Assembly (NCBI GenBank): GCA_964457415.1 | Contig: CAYWFB010000001.1 | Location: forward strand, 4,299 to 68,298 | DNA: 64,000 nt | From: Fimenecus sp964457415 | Lineage (GTDB): Bacteria; Bacillota; Clostridia; Oscillospirales; Acutalibacteraceae | Reading direction: 5' to 3' | Shown here: one piece after another, positions 16,192 to 24,907 of the stretch | Position numbering within the stretch: position 1 is the stretch's first letter | Layout of the letters: each line of letters starts with the position of its first letter | The notes under the pieces: generated by a model | Database searches by the model: none | Seen by the model: the letters and a program-made list of their open reading frames with translations, nothing else | What the model was told of the DNA's origin: nothing | Program-made: the position numbers and the translations under genes

Positions 16192-17649
16192 ATGAAGTTA
16201 GTTTACAACATTCAGAAGGCGGGAATGAGCATTGTCGTTGACAGATTGCTCAAATACATTGATAAGGACCCGCAGGCTAACATTGTTAAGCTTGCAGACA
16301 AAATCGAGCCTATTTTCAGCAAAATATTCCCACCCGAAAACTTCAAAAGAATAAAAGAAATTGCCAACGATAAAGACAATGTGTGGACTCAGTTTGCGCT
16401 TGGTATTATTAACGATGTTGACCACAGCGTAATCAAGCAGATGCTCATCTCTTTTGGTATTGACGCGGGCTATTACGGCACAAAGACAGTGCGTGCAAAC
16501 CGTGAAAAATACAAGTGCAATATTCCCTTTAACATTTTGTTTGACCCCACAAGCGCCTGCAATCTTAATTGCAAGGGCTGTTGGGCTGCAGAATACGGTC
16601 ACAAGCAGAATTTAAGCCTCGAAGAAATGCAGAGTATTGTTACCCAAGGCAAAGAGCTTGGTTGCCATTTTTATTGGCTTACGGGCGGTGAACCTCTTAT
16701 CAAGAAAAAAGAGGTTTTGGAAATCTGCCGTAACAATAAAGACTGCATTTTCTTAATCTTCACAAACGCAACTCTTGTTGACCAAGCATTTTGTGACGCT
16801 ATGAACGAGTGCGGAAACATCACACTTGCTTTGAGCATTGAGGGCAGTGAGGAGTCTAACGACTGGCGTCGCGGTGAGGGTGCATATGCCACCACCATCA
16901 AGGCTATGGATTTACTTCGTAAGAACAAGTGTATTTTTGGCGTTTCAGTTTGCTACACAAGTAAAAATCTGCCCGTTGTCACAAGTGACGAGTTTGTTGA
17001 TATGATTATCGGCAAGGGTGCAAAATTTATGCTCAACTTCAACTATATGCCCGTGGGTCATGGTGCTGATGTGAGCCTTATTCCCACACCCGAGCAGAGA
17101 AAAGAACTTTATATGTGGAATAAGAAAATGCGCAACGGCAAAACCGGCAAGCCCATTTTCATTATGGATTTCCAGAATGACGGTGAATATGTTGGCGGTT
17201 GCATCGCAGGCGGAAGAAACTATTTCCACATCAACTCCGCAGGTGATATTGAGCCTTGTGTATTTATTCACTATTCAGACTCAAATATCAGAACCCACAC
17301 ATTGCTTGAGGCGCTTAAAAATCCGTTGTTTATGGCTTATTATCATAATCAGCCTTTTAATGACAATCATCTTCGCCCCTGCCCCATGCTTGAAAATCCC
17401 GAAAGACTTCGTGAGATGATTAAAGAAACGGGCGCAAAGAGTTCTGACCTTGAGCGTCAGGAAAGTGCTGACGAGCTTTGCAGTAAATGTGACGACTATG
17501 CTGCTGCGTGGAAACCCGTTGCGGAAGAATTGTGGACAACAATTCCACACAAGGAGACTCACACACAGTATTATCGCGACACCCCCGAGGGAAAAGCAGA
17601 ATTCAACGGTTGCACAGGAAATTGCGCAAATTGTAACGGACATAAATAA
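16192..17649 (+). CDS. Radical SAM protein with Cys-rich C-terminus
   Basis: Radical SAM enzyme of 485 residues. A helical N-terminal part (1-110) precedes the SAM domain with Cys123, Cys127 and Cys130 (CNLNCKGC) and LTGGEPL. The C-terminal third carries extra cysteines (GGCIAGG, EPCVFIHYS, RPCPML, ELCSKC) and ends with CTGNCANCNGHK, suggesting auxiliary iron-sulfur clusters of the SPASM or twitch kind. Such proteins often modify peptides or lipids, but no peptide precursor is visible nearby and I do not recognise the reaction. It is a single-gene unit with its own promoter and terminator, convergent with an AraC gene. Confidence 0.85.
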   Translation: MKLVYNIQKAGMSIVVDRLLKYIDKDPQANIVKLADKIEPIFSKIFPPENFKRIKEIANDKDNVWTQFALGIINDVDHSVIKQMLISFGIDAGYYGTKTVRANREKYKCNIPFNILFDPTSACNLNCKGCWAAEYGHKQNLSLEEMQSIVTQGKELGCHFYWLTGGEPLIKKKEVLEICRNNKDCIFLIFTNATLVDQAFCDAMNECGNITLALSIEGSEESNDWRRGEGAYATTIKAMDLLRKNKCIFGVSVCYTSKNLPVVTSDEFVDMIIGKGAKFMLNFNYMPVGHGADVSLIPTPEQRKELYMWNKKMRNGKTGKPIFIMDFQNDGEYVGGCIAGGRNYFHINSAGDIEPCVFIHYSDSNIRTHTLLEALKNPLFMAYYHNQPFNDNHLRPCPMLENPERLREMIKETGAKSSDLERQESADELCSKCDDYAAAWKPVAEELWTTIPHKETHTQYYRDTPEGKAEFNGCTGNCANCNGHK

Positions 17650-17653
17650 AATT

Positions 17654-17686
17654 AATCCCCATAATCCGTTTTGGATTGTGGGGATT
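17654..17686. terminator. Bidirectional hairpin terminator
   Basis: 14-base stem AATCCCCATAATCC (17654-17667) with GGATTGTGGGGATT (17673-17686), one wobble pair, T-rich on the plus side. It separates the convergent radical SAM and AraC genes. Confidence 0.85.
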
Positions 17687-17704
17687 TTCATTTTGCGCTT
17701 TGCA

Positions 17705-18517
17705 TTATGCATTTTGCATTTTTTTGCGGTACTGGGTGGGTGACATTCCCACATAGTTTTTAAAGCAGACCGAGAAGTACCGTTGGTCGCAGTAAGAAAG
17801 TCGTTCTGCGATTTCGCCGATTGACAAGGTGGTATCTTCAAGATAGTTCTTGGCAGCGGCAAATTTTTTCTCCATATAATACTGATACGGAGTTACATCA
17901 TAGACTTTTTCAAAAACCTGAATAATATAGTTTTTGGAATATCCCAATTCTTCGCATACGGTATCAAGAGAAAATTCCTTTTCAATGTAAAAATCAATCT
18001 TTTTGCGGATTTTTTCAGACAAGTCGTCGCGACGGCGCTCTTCACGGTGGCTAATATAAACGAAAAATCGCATAAGCTCAACAGAGATTTCGTCAACCAT
18101 TCTTATGTAATCGTCGGCATAGGTGTCGGCGATTTTTATTATATTCTGCACTATATTTTTACAATGACAATCGGGGAAAAAATAAGTATTTGGGGGCAGA
18201 TAATTTTTAACAAGCATATCTGCAAGCGGACCCTCAAAAATCACCCAATATTTATGCCACGGGTTTTCCTTTGAGCTGTAATAATGATGATTTGAGCCTT
18301 TTTTGAGAAAGAAAACATCGTTCTTTTGCGGATGATAGGTCTGACCGTCTATTTCAAGAGTGCCCCAACCGTCCGAAATAAACTCAAGGGACATAAGCTC
18401 TGATTTTGTGCGGAAAACATCAATTCTGTCTTCATATTCAGTTTCACCCATAAGCTTGATATTCAGAGGTAAAGACTTGTCATAATATGGTGCGAAGTTT
18501 AAAATTTTCTCTTTCAT
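17705..18517 (-). CDS. AraC-family transcriptional regulator
   Basis: 270-residue regulator. An N-terminal cupin-like sensing domain (about 1-140, YDKSLPLNIKLMGE, GWGTLEIDGQTYHPQKNDVFFL) is followed by two helix-turn-helix motifs (SLDTVCEELGYSKNYIIQVF and TLSIGEIAERLSYCDQRYFS) and the AraC signature FKNYVGMSPTQYRKK. Such proteins usually sense sugars. ATG 18517 with AAGGA upstream is preferred; the open frame runs to 18703 into the terminator of the next gene. No transporter or hydrolase adjoins, so the regulon is not evident; the YczE-like membrane gene upstream is the nearest candidate. Confidence 0.88.
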   Translation of the reverse strand: MKEKILNFAPYYDKSLPLNIKLMGETEYEDRIDVFRTKSELMSLEFISDGWGTLEIDGQTYHPQKNDVFFLKKGSNHHYYSSKENPWHKYWVIFEGPLADMLVKNYLPPNTYFFPDCHCKNIVQNIIKIADTYADDYIRMVDEISVELMRFFVYISHREERRRDDLSEKIRKKIDFYIEKEFSLDTVCEELGYSKNYIIQVFEKVYDVTPYQYYMEKKFAAAKNYLEDTTLSIGEIAERLSYCDQRYFSVCFKNYVGMSPTQYRKKMQNA

Positions 18518-18617
18518 TGTTATAATCCTTACATTCATATTGTGATTTTCGGGATTTATGCGAATATTCATTGTGATAATTATAACATATGATGCGACAT
18601 TAAACAAGCATAAAAAA

Positions 18618-18645
18618 ATACCGCGGGTCAAACGACACGCAGTAT
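18618..18645 (-). terminator. Terminator of YczE-like gene
   Basis: Imperfect 12-base stem ATACCGCGGGTC / GACACGCAGTAT with loop AAAC; on the minus strand it is followed by a T7 tract. Confidence 0.7.
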
Positions 18646-18662
18646 TGAAAAAACAATTTTGA

Positions 18663-19394
18663 TTATGCAACTCGGTTAGTTCCCTGCAGATAACTGTAAT
18701 CATAATATCTGATAACCGTAAAATTACGCAAAAATTTAAAACGATGCTTCATAATCTTTTGTGAAATTGCGGTGTCACAAAATGATACCACGGGACCCAT
18801 AAAGAATGCAGTTACAACTGTGCCCGCACCAACAGGGCCACCCATAATGAGTGCTGAAATTGTACAAATTAAATCTGTTGCAACCCTGCACCATTTGTAT
18901 TTAATCTTTGTTTTCTCTTCCATAACAAAGCCGAGAGCATCATAAGGTGAAACACCTAAATTGCAGTTAAAATAGAGTGATGCTGAAAGGCTTAAGAGGA
19001 ATACTCCCAACGCCATACAGATAATTCTGACTGCAAGTGATTTTTCTTCGGGAAGAATTACTTCATAAATTCCTGTAAAGAATTCGCAAATATATCCCAC
19101 GCCAATCATATTAAAGATTGTGCCCACACTTATAAGCTTTTGAGCGACAAAGCCCACAATGATAAGGATTGCACCGTTAAGGCACATTTGCCAGAAGCCG
19201 AAGCTTATACCCATTTTTTCGGCAATGCTCATATTAAGTGCGGTGTAGGGGTCAACACCCATACCCGAATATGAGAAAACAGAAACGGAAAAGCCCATAA
19301 GAAGAATGCTTACGGTCATAAGACCCATTCTTTTAACACCGTGTTTCTGTGACATAAGTAAAATTGGATTCATTTGTTTGATAATTTGTGTCAT
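18663..19394 (-). CDS. YczE/YyaS/YitT-like membrane protein
   Basis: Integral membrane protein of about 244 residues with roughly five or six membrane spans. It contains two internal repeats of a GMGVDPYTALN / NLGVSPYDALG motif, typical of the YczE/YyaS group (DUF6198-like). Function is unknown; relatives are sometimes placed near regulators. ATG 19394 (MTQIIKQMN) is preferred over 19430 on homology, although its ribosome site is weak (AAAGG). It may share regulation with the AraC gene downstream, from which it is separated by a terminator. Confidence 0.75.
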   Translation of the reverse strand: MTQIIKQMNPILLMSQKHGVKRMGLMTVSILLMGFSVSVFSYSGMGVDPYTALNMSIAEKMGISFGFWQMCLNGAILIIVGFVAQKLISVGTIFNMIGVGYICEFFTGIYEVILPEEKSLAVRIICMALGVFLLSLSASLYFNCNLGVSPYDALGFVMEEKTKIKYKWCRVATDLICTISALIMGGPVGAGTVVTAFFMGPVVSFCDTAISQKIMKHRFKFLRNFTVIRYYDYSYLQGTNRVA

Positions 19395-19584
19395 TTTAAT
19401 GTTTTCGCCTTTGCTTTGTGAAATTTGCACATAGAATTGTACTTTGATTTGTGAGTATTTTACAAGGAACGGCGCACAAAGTCAAGCAAAAAGGCAAATT
19501 TTTTGGAGTTTCTGCGTTTGGCACAAATTTACAAATGGTCACAATCGTTTTTGTGCAAATCGACGAAAGAGTGGGCAAAAAAGA

Positions 19585-19606
19585 TGGTGGGAGCAAGCTC
19601 CCACCA
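19585..19606 (-). repeat. Perfect hairpin at the 3' end of the RAYT gene
   Basis: TGGTGGGAGC-AA-GCTCCCACCA, 10-base arms, 5 bases beyond the RAYT stop. It could be a terminator (A/T-rich on the exit side) or a structural part of the RAYT element. Confidence 0.6.
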
Positions 19607-19610
19607 AGTT

Positions 19611-20081
19611 TTATTTGTATTCCTTTAATGCATTGTATTCAATGTAGTTCCAATGATGTTCAAAATCAGTCTGATTGCGAATTATGTGGTCGATGTAACC
19701 GCGTTGCCAAAGATTACGTTTGCAATCACGATTCACAAACCTTTTAAAAGCACTTACTACATTAGGAATTGTAGGGGCTGACGACCTCGGCAGCCCGTAT
19801 GTATCAATTAAAATTAACAAGTGAATATGGTTCTGCATTATAATGTAATTTTCAATGCTTATTGCATTATAAGCCTGTTCCATTGATAAAATATATTTTT
19901 CTACGATTTCACCATAAGGTTTGAGTATAATTTCTTTCGGAGCGCCGAGGTCGTCGCCCCCTACAACCGAGGACAACAGGTTTTTACGGTGTTCCGTACA
20001 TATGGTGAGAAAATAACATCCCTCACTACTATAATCATACCCCTTTAACCTTACGCTTTTTCTTTTCGGTAATCCGCTCAT
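19611..20081 (-). CDS. REP-associated tyrosine transposase (RAYT, TnpA-REP)
   Basis: Single-strand HUH/Y1 nuclease-transposase of 156 residues, the domesticated IS200-like group that moves REP hairpins. Visible: LKGYDYSSEGCYFLTICTE, the HUH motif NHIHLLI with two metal-binding His, and the C-terminal WQRGYIDHIIRN that carries the catalytic Tyr. Residue before the HUH is Gln (MQNHIHLL) where Pro is usual. Two REP-like units lie within its own coding sequence (19769-19796 and 19939-19966). No clear ribosome site precedes ATG 20081. The truncated relative at 9376 is closely similar over its first two thirds. Confidence 0.88.
   Translation of the reverse strand: MSGLPKRKSVRLKGYDYSSEGCYFLTICTEHRKNLLSSVVGGDDLGAPKEIILKPYGEIVEKYILSMEQAYNAISIENYIIMQNHIHLLILIDTYGLPRSSAPTIPNVVSAFKRFVNRDCKRNLWQRGYIDHIIRNQTDFEHHWNYIEYNALKEYK
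19769..19796 (+). repeat. REP unit inside RAYT gene (second)
   Basis: On the plus strand TTGTAGGGGCTG, ACGACCT, CGGCAGCCC: GTAG foot plus GGGCTG/CAGCCC stem. It lies antisense within the RAYT frame, encoding part of YGLPRSSAPT. Confidence 0.65.
19939..19966 (-). repeat. REP unit inside RAYT gene (first)
   Basis: Counterpart of the unit at 9497-9524; on the minus strand it reads TTGTAGGGGGCG then ACGACCT and CGGCGCTCC, with one stem change. Confidence 0.6.
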
Positions 20082-20086
20082 ATTGT

Positions 20087-21328
20087 TTATGACAATTTGT
20101 GGATGAACAATCCTGATAATAATTTTGGTTCAAACCATGTGGATTTTGGTGGCATAACCTTGCCGGCGTCAGCAATGTCCATCAACTCGCCCAATGATGT
20201 GGGGTACATTGCAAAAGCAAGGCGCATTCCCTCTGCTACTCTTCTTTCCAATTCACCGAGACCGCGGATACCGCCTACAAAGTCAATTCTCTTATCGGTT
20301 CTTGGGTCTGTGATATTGAGAATGGGAGTAATAAGGTTATTCTGAAGAATTGAAACATCGAGGCACTCAACGGGGTCATTTTCGTTGATAAATTCTGCCT
20401 TTGCAGTTACCTTGTACCACTTATTATCAAGATACATACCAAATGTATGACGTTCTTTTGGTGCATAGGGGCTTTCTGTTGCCTCTTCTACCACAAATTT
20501 CTCGCTCATTTTTGCGATGAACTCTTCACTCGTATTGCCGTTTAAATCTGCGATTACACGGTTGTAGTCCATAATTTTAAGCTGGTCGCAGGGGAAAATT
20601 ACTGAAAGGAAAAAATTGAATTCTGCCTGTCTGTCATATTCGCCCTCGCCTCTTCTCTTTTGACCTACGCGGACCGCCGATGCACATCTGTGATGACCGT
20701 CGGCAATGTAAAGATATGGGATTTCTGCAAATTCCTTAACGAGAGTTTCTATAACTGTGTCGTCATCAATTACCCATACAGTCTGTGAAACACCGTCGTC
20801 GCTTACGAAATCATAAGCGGGTGCATGAGCATTTTTCCAATTCTCTGTGATGTCAGAAACCGTTTTATTCTCACGGTGTGTGAGGAAGATGGGGCCTGTG
20901 TTTGCGTCAAGTGTATCAACGTGACGAATTCGGTCTGCCTCTTTATCGGCACGGGTAAACTCGTGCTTTTTGATGATGTCGTTAAGATAATCGTCCACGG
21001 CGGTACAGCCTACAATGCCCGTCTGCTCTCTGCCATTCATAATCTGACGGTAGATATAAAGCATTGGCTTTTCATCCTGCTGACAAATTCCGTTTTCGCT
21101 CAAAGCATCAAGATTTTCTTTTGCTTTAAGGTAAACCTCAGGTGAATAAATATCAATACCTTGGGGCAAATCAACCTCTGCCTTGTCAACGCGCAGAAAT
21201 GACCAAGGCTTATCCTTTACCATTTCACGTGCTTCCTCTGAATTCATAACGTCATAGGGAAGTGCACCTACCTGCTCGGCATATTCGTCTTTTGGTCGTA
21301 CTGCCTTAAAGGGTTTGAGTATTGCCAT
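20087..21328 (-). CDS. DUF1015-family protein
   Basis: Conserved cytoplasmic protein of 413 residues. The N-terminal KPFKAVRPKDEYAEQVGALPYDVM and the central IADGHHRCASAV and ADRIRHVDTLDANTGP segments are DUF1015 hallmarks. The family has a ParB/sulfiredoxin-like flavour and often sits beside serine-biosynthesis genes (serA, serC), so a small-molecule kinase role has been suggested; here no ser gene adjoins. It is last in an operon with an oligopeptide-binding lipoprotein and VanZ, overlapping VanZ by 23 bases. AAGAGG precedes ATG 21328. Confidence 0.8.
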   Translation of the reverse strand: MAILKPFKAVRPKDEYAEQVGALPYDVMNSEEAREMVKDKPWSFLRVDKAEVDLPQGIDIYSPEVYLKAKENLDALSENGICQQDEKPMLYIYRQIMNGREQTGIVGCTAVDDYLNDIIKKHEFTRADKEADRIRHVDTLDANTGPIFLTHRENKTVSDITENWKNAHAPAYDFVSDDGVSQTVWVIDDDTVIETLVKEFAEIPYLYIADGHHRCASAVRVGQKRRGEGEYDRQAEFNFFLSVIFPCDQLKIMDYNRVIADLNGNTSEEFIAKMSEKFVVEEATESPYAPKERHTFGMYLDNKWYKVTAKAEFINENDPVECLDVSILQNNLITPILNITDPRTDKRIDFVGGIRGLGELERRVAEGMRLAFAMYPTSLGELMDIADAGKVMPPKSTWFEPKLLSGLFIHKLS

Positions 21329-21776
21329 TTTTATTTCCTCTTTTCTTAATTGAAAGTATAATTTGAAGTATTATCAACGATGCAATTGCACCGATTAATG
21401 CGCCGGTACTGTCAACTAAAATGTCGCTTATTTGAAATGCTCTGTCGGGAACGAAAATCTGATGAATTTCGTCAGTGATTGCATAAAGCACTGTTCCACA
21501 AAAGGCGATAAATGGTGTTAATTTGGTTTCAAATGTAGCATAGGTTGCGTTGAAAGTGAGCATGGAAAGTCCCATAAATTCAAGACAATGGGCAAGGGTG
21601 CGAAGCATGCCCTCGTCAACCGTTAACCCTAACCACTCTAAAAATGCCGTTACAAAAGAACCGCTTAAATCTGAAGACTCCTCGCCGTTCTGTGCAGAAA
21701 GACAAAAGATTATCCCCATACAGACTGCAACCAAAAACCAAGAAGCCCCTACATATATTTTTCTTGACCTTGTCAT
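21306..21776 (-). CDS. VanZ-family membrane protein
   Basis: Small integral membrane protein of 156 residues with four hydrophobic segments and the VanZ signature DEIHQIFVPDRAFQISDILVD followed by STGALIGA. The group includes VanZ (teicoplanin tolerance), but most members have no known role. The start codon overlaps the stop of the lipoprotein gene by one base and its end overlaps DUF1015, so the three are tightly coupled. No vancomycin-resistance genes are near. Confidence 0.85.
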   Translation of the reverse strand: MTRSRKIYVGASWFLVAVCMGIIFCLSAQNGEESSDLSGSFVTAFLEWLGLTVDEGMLRTLAHCLEFMGLSMLTFNATYATFETKLTPFIAFCGTVLYAITDEIHQIFVPDRAFQISDILVDSTGALIGAIASLIILQIILSIKKRGNKNGNTQTL

Positions 21777-23371
21777 TATTTTTGTCCTTTATAAAAATAG
21801 ATATTGGCGCGGTCGCCCACAAAGAACACACCATTCACGTCTTTTGCCATGGCGAAAACTGAATTCTCGGTGCAGATTGGCAAAAGCACCGCGTTTTTAA
21901 GCAGATAGCTTTGTGCATAAGCCACTTTTTCGGTGGTGGGATTTGCTTTTAAATCCTTTAAAATTCTGTCATACTCGTCAGAACTGTAATTCAATATATT
22001 ATAAGAACTATCCGTTGTAAACATTGAAAGATATTCGGTAGCATTGTCGCTATCAAGAGTCATTGAACAGATTGCGGTGTCGAATTCACCTGAATAAAGC
22101 TTTTTATTGAAATCTGCCTTTTCGGCAACTGTTACCGTGCCGTTAAGCTCAACACCAATATTCTTCTGCCAGCAACTGACTATTGCTTTGGCATAGGTCT
22201 CATATTCTTCGGTGCAGAGAATGTCAACGGTTAAATTGTCAATATTCAGCTCGTCAAAGGCTTTAATCATCTGTGCCCTTGCGGTGTCAATATTATATGA
22301 AAGATTTTCAACTGTTGATGGTTCAATCGCCTTACCGCTCACTTTATAATATGGGGGCACAACAGTTTTTGAGGGATTTTCGGTAACTGTTGAAATGTCA
22401 ATACAGGCAATCAAGCCTGTTCGCAAGGTATTATTTTTGAGTGTTTCGTCCGCCATATTGAATACAAGTGAAACGCCTATATTTTCGAGGATTTGCTGTG
22501 TGGGTTTTCTGCCCAATTCTTCAATTGCTTCGGACGAGGAGAAAAAGCCCAAGTCATAATCGCCCTTGCGCACGGATTTTGCAATATCAAGCTCATCGGT
22601 ATTAAGATAAAATCCTACAGACTGCGGAAGTGCCGAAAAAGTCCCATTATATTCGCTATTATTCCAAATACGGACACTTTTACCCTCGTTGACAGCGGAG
22701 AGATAAAATGTACCGTTTGAAATTATATATCTTCTTTCAAGTCCGTAACGACCTGCGGTGAGATTAAAAAATTCTTCGTCGCAAGGATAAGAAACGGGTT
22801 GAGTGAGAGCGTAGAGAAAATCATTAGTTTTTCTTTCAAGAGTAATTTCAAGGGTATGTTCATCAACTACACGGATACCTAAGTTTTCTTTACCCATTTC
22901 GCCCTTGTGCACCTTTTCAGCATTCTTGATTACGCTTAAAAGCTCATAGTCGGGGGCGTTGGTTTCAGGCAGAATTCCGCGGGTGATACCGAATGCAAAA
23001 TCCTCGGCGGTAACGTCAGCAGTGATTGTTACTTCTTTATCCTCTGCAAAGCTTTGTGCCACAGAAGAAACAAAATATTTCATATTTTCATTGAGAATGA
23101 ATGTGTATGTAAGTCCGTCGTCAGAAATTTTATAATCTTTAGCTGCACATTTTTGTGGGGCACCGTTTTCGTCGAGCTTAAAAAGTCCGTCAAAAATATT
23201 CACGGCGATAGCCCTTTCGGCAACCGTATCGGCAATCTGGGGGTCAAAGTGCTCGGGTAGTTCGGTAACTGCCACGGCAAAGGTCCCACCCTCTTCGTCG
23301 CCCGTGCAGGCAGAAAGGCAGGTAGTTAACAATATTAATGATATTAAAACAGATAATATTTTCTTAATCAT
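21776..23371 (-). CDS. Oligopeptide-type ABC substrate-binding lipoprotein (SBP family 5)
   Basis: Extracellular binding protein of 531 residues. A lipoprotein signal (ISLILLTTCLSAC, lipidated Cys22) is followed by a family-5 binding domain: VTELPEHFDPQIADTVAERA, IFDGLFKLDENG, GLTYTFILNENMKY, FYLSAVNEGKSVRIWNNSEY. Such proteins bind peptides, nickel or sugars. No permease or ATPase gene is adjacent; instead the operon continues with vanZ and DUF1015, so it must work with transporters encoded elsewhere or have another role. Upstream lie two palindromes (23390-23477) that could be operators. Confidence 0.85.
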   Translation of the reverse strand: MIKKILSVLISLILLTTCLSACTGDEEGGTFAVAVTELPEHFDPQIADTVAERAIAVNIFDGLFKLDENGAPQKCAAKDYKISDDGLTYTFILNENMKYFVSSVAQSFAEDKEVTITADVTAEDFAFGITRGILPETNAPDYELLSVIKNAEKVHKGEMGKENLGIRVVDEHTLEITLERKTNDFLYALTQPVSYPCDEEFFNLTAGRYGLERRYIISNGTFYLSAVNEGKSVRIWNNSEYNGTFSALPQSVGFYLNTDELDIAKSVRKGDYDLGFFSSSEAIEELGRKPTQQILENIGVSLVFNMADETLKNNTLRTGLIACIDISTVTENPSKTVVPPYYKVSGKAIEPSTVENLSYNIDTARAQMIKAFDELNIDNLTVDILCTEEYETYAKAIVSCWQKNIGVELNGTVTVAEKADFNKKLYSGEFDTAICSMTLDSDNATEYLSMFTTDSSYNILNYSSDEYDRILKDLKANPTTEKVAYAQSYLLKNAVLLPICTENSVFAMAKDVNGVFFVGDRANIYFYKGQK

Positions 23372-23389
23372 TTACTTCACCAAGTTACA

Positions 23390-23477
23390 GTATATCAAAA
23401 AAAATTGATATACGCTATATTTTCATAAAAATTTTTATAAAAATCTCGCTTTTATTATATCTTTTTGATATAATAAA
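23390..23477. promoter_or_regulatory. Two related palindromes between lipoprotein operon and rmuC
   Basis: Dyad 1: GTATATCAA (23390-23398) / TTGATATAC (23405-23413). Dyad 2: TTTATTATATC (23451-23461) / GATATAATAAA (23467-23477), perfect. Dyad 2 contains the rmuC -10 TATAAT (23469-23474). Both share a TATATC/GATATA core; they could be operators for the divergent genes. Confidence 0.5.
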
Positions 23478-23508
23478 ATATATATTTCATAATTATAAGG
23501 AGTTAACT

Positions 23509-24828
23509 ATGCCACAAACAGATATTTTACTGATGATTTCAATTTTAATATCGGTTATTTCTATAATAATTTTGATTGTTGTTTTAAAGAATACAAAAAA
23601 TAATAAAGCCAACGACATACTTGAGCAAAAGCTTGATTACATAAACAAAAATATGGGTGATGAATTCCACCGTATCCGTGTTGAAAATCAGAACTCAAAC
23701 AAGGAAATCCGCGAGGATGTTAAAAAGAGCCTTGATGAGATGAGTATTCGTATTGACAATATGAACAAGGGCAATTTTGAGCACCGTGAAAAGATGAGCG
23801 AAATGCTTGTTTCTATGCGCGAGAAAAATGCCGAGCAAAGCGAAAAGCAAAACAAGGTGCTTGAAAGCTCAATTGAGAAAATGCAGAAATCCAATGAAGA
23901 AAAGCTTGAGCAGATGAGAGTTACCGTTGACGAAAAGCTCACTTCAACACTTACCACAAGACTTGATTCATCTTTCAAAACTGTTTCAGAACAGCTTGAA
24001 AACTTGTACAAATCTCTTGGTGAAATGCAGACACTTTCAACGGGAGTTACCGAAAATGTTACTGCGCTTAACCGCGTGCTCACAAACGTTAAGGCTCGTG
24101 GCACATGGGCAGAGGTGCAGTTAGAGGGAATTCTCAATCAGACAATCCCCAATATGTTCGAGAAGAATGTGGCTACTGTGCCCAACTCTAATGACAGAGT
24201 TGAATTTGCAATTCGTATCCCCTCTTCTGAAAAAGACGGCAAGGATATTCTTCTTCCCGTTGACTCAAAATTTCCTATGGAAGATTATGTTCGCCTTTGC
24301 GACGCCGCTGACCGTGCAGATGCCGATGCGGTAAAACAAGCCCGAAAAGAGCTTGAAAACAGAGTTCTCAGCGAGGCAAAATCAATTGCAAAATACATTA
24401 ATGTGCCTGACACAACACCTTTTGCGATTATGTACCTTGCAACCGAGGGACTTTATGCTGAAATCGCATCATCAAGAACGGGACTTCCCGAAAAGCTGCA
24501 GAACGACTATAACATTATGATTGCAGGTCCTACAACGGTTACTGCACTTCTCAATTCGCTTTCAATGGGCTTTAAAACTGTTGCAATCAATGAAAAAGCA
24601 AATGAAGTACGTCAGCTTTTGGGTGCCGCCAAGGTACAGTATGAAAAATTCGGTGATTTGCTCGCAAAAGCAAAGAAAAAGGTTGATGAAGCAGGTAAAA
24701 CTCTTGAAGACGCAGAGCGTAAAAACCTGTTTATCCGCAGAAAACTCAAGAATATTGAAGAAATTGACGCACCAACTGCTGATAAGCTTTTATTTGATGG
24801 TCTTACAGAAGACACAGACGAAGAATAA
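23509..24828 (+). CDS. rmuC: DNA recombination protein RmuC
   Basis: 439-residue protein with one N-terminal membrane helix (residues 5-26), a long coiled coil (about 35-190, rich in Glu, Lys and Met) and the RmuC nuclease-like domain (GTWAEVQLEGILNQ, LLPVDSKFPMEDYVRL, YLATEGLYAEI). RmuC limits inversions at short inverted repeats and has been proposed to be a nuclease; it may act at stalled forks or on foreign DNA. AAGGAG precedes ATG 23509. It is a single gene; GH3 starts 80 bases later with its own promoter. Confidence 0.93.
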   Translation: MPQTDILLMISILISVISIIILIVVLKNTKNNKANDILEQKLDYINKNMGDEFHRIRVENQNSNKEIREDVKKSLDEMSIRIDNMNKGNFEHREKMSEMLVSMREKNAEQSEKQNKVLESSIEKMQKSNEEKLEQMRVTVDEKLTSTLTTRLDSSFKTVSEQLENLYKSLGEMQTLSTGVTENVTALNRVLTNVKARGTWAEVQLEGILNQTIPNMFEKNVATVPNSNDRVEFAIRIPSSEKDGKDILLPVDSKFPMEDYVRLCDAADRADADAVKQARKELENRVLSEAKSIAKYINVPDTTPFAIMYLATEGLYAEIASSRTGLPEKLQNDYNIMIAGPTTVTALLNSLSMGFKTVAINEKANEVRQLLGAAKVQYEKFGDLLAKAKKKVDEAGKTLEDAERKNLFIRRKLKNIEEIDAPTADKLLFDGLTEDTDEE

Positions 24829-24832
24829 ACAC

Positions 24833-24861
24833 TTGCAAGAATTACCAATTTATTGTATTAT
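24833..24861 (+). promoter_or_regulatory. Sigma-A promoter of GH3 gene
   Basis: TTGCAA (24833-24838), 17 bases, TATTAT (24856-24861); the ribosome site GAGGAGG lies before ATG 24908. Confidence 0.65.
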
Positions 24862-24907
24862 GTAATTTAGTACTAAATCTATACACTTTATGAGGAGGAT
24901 ATAAACT

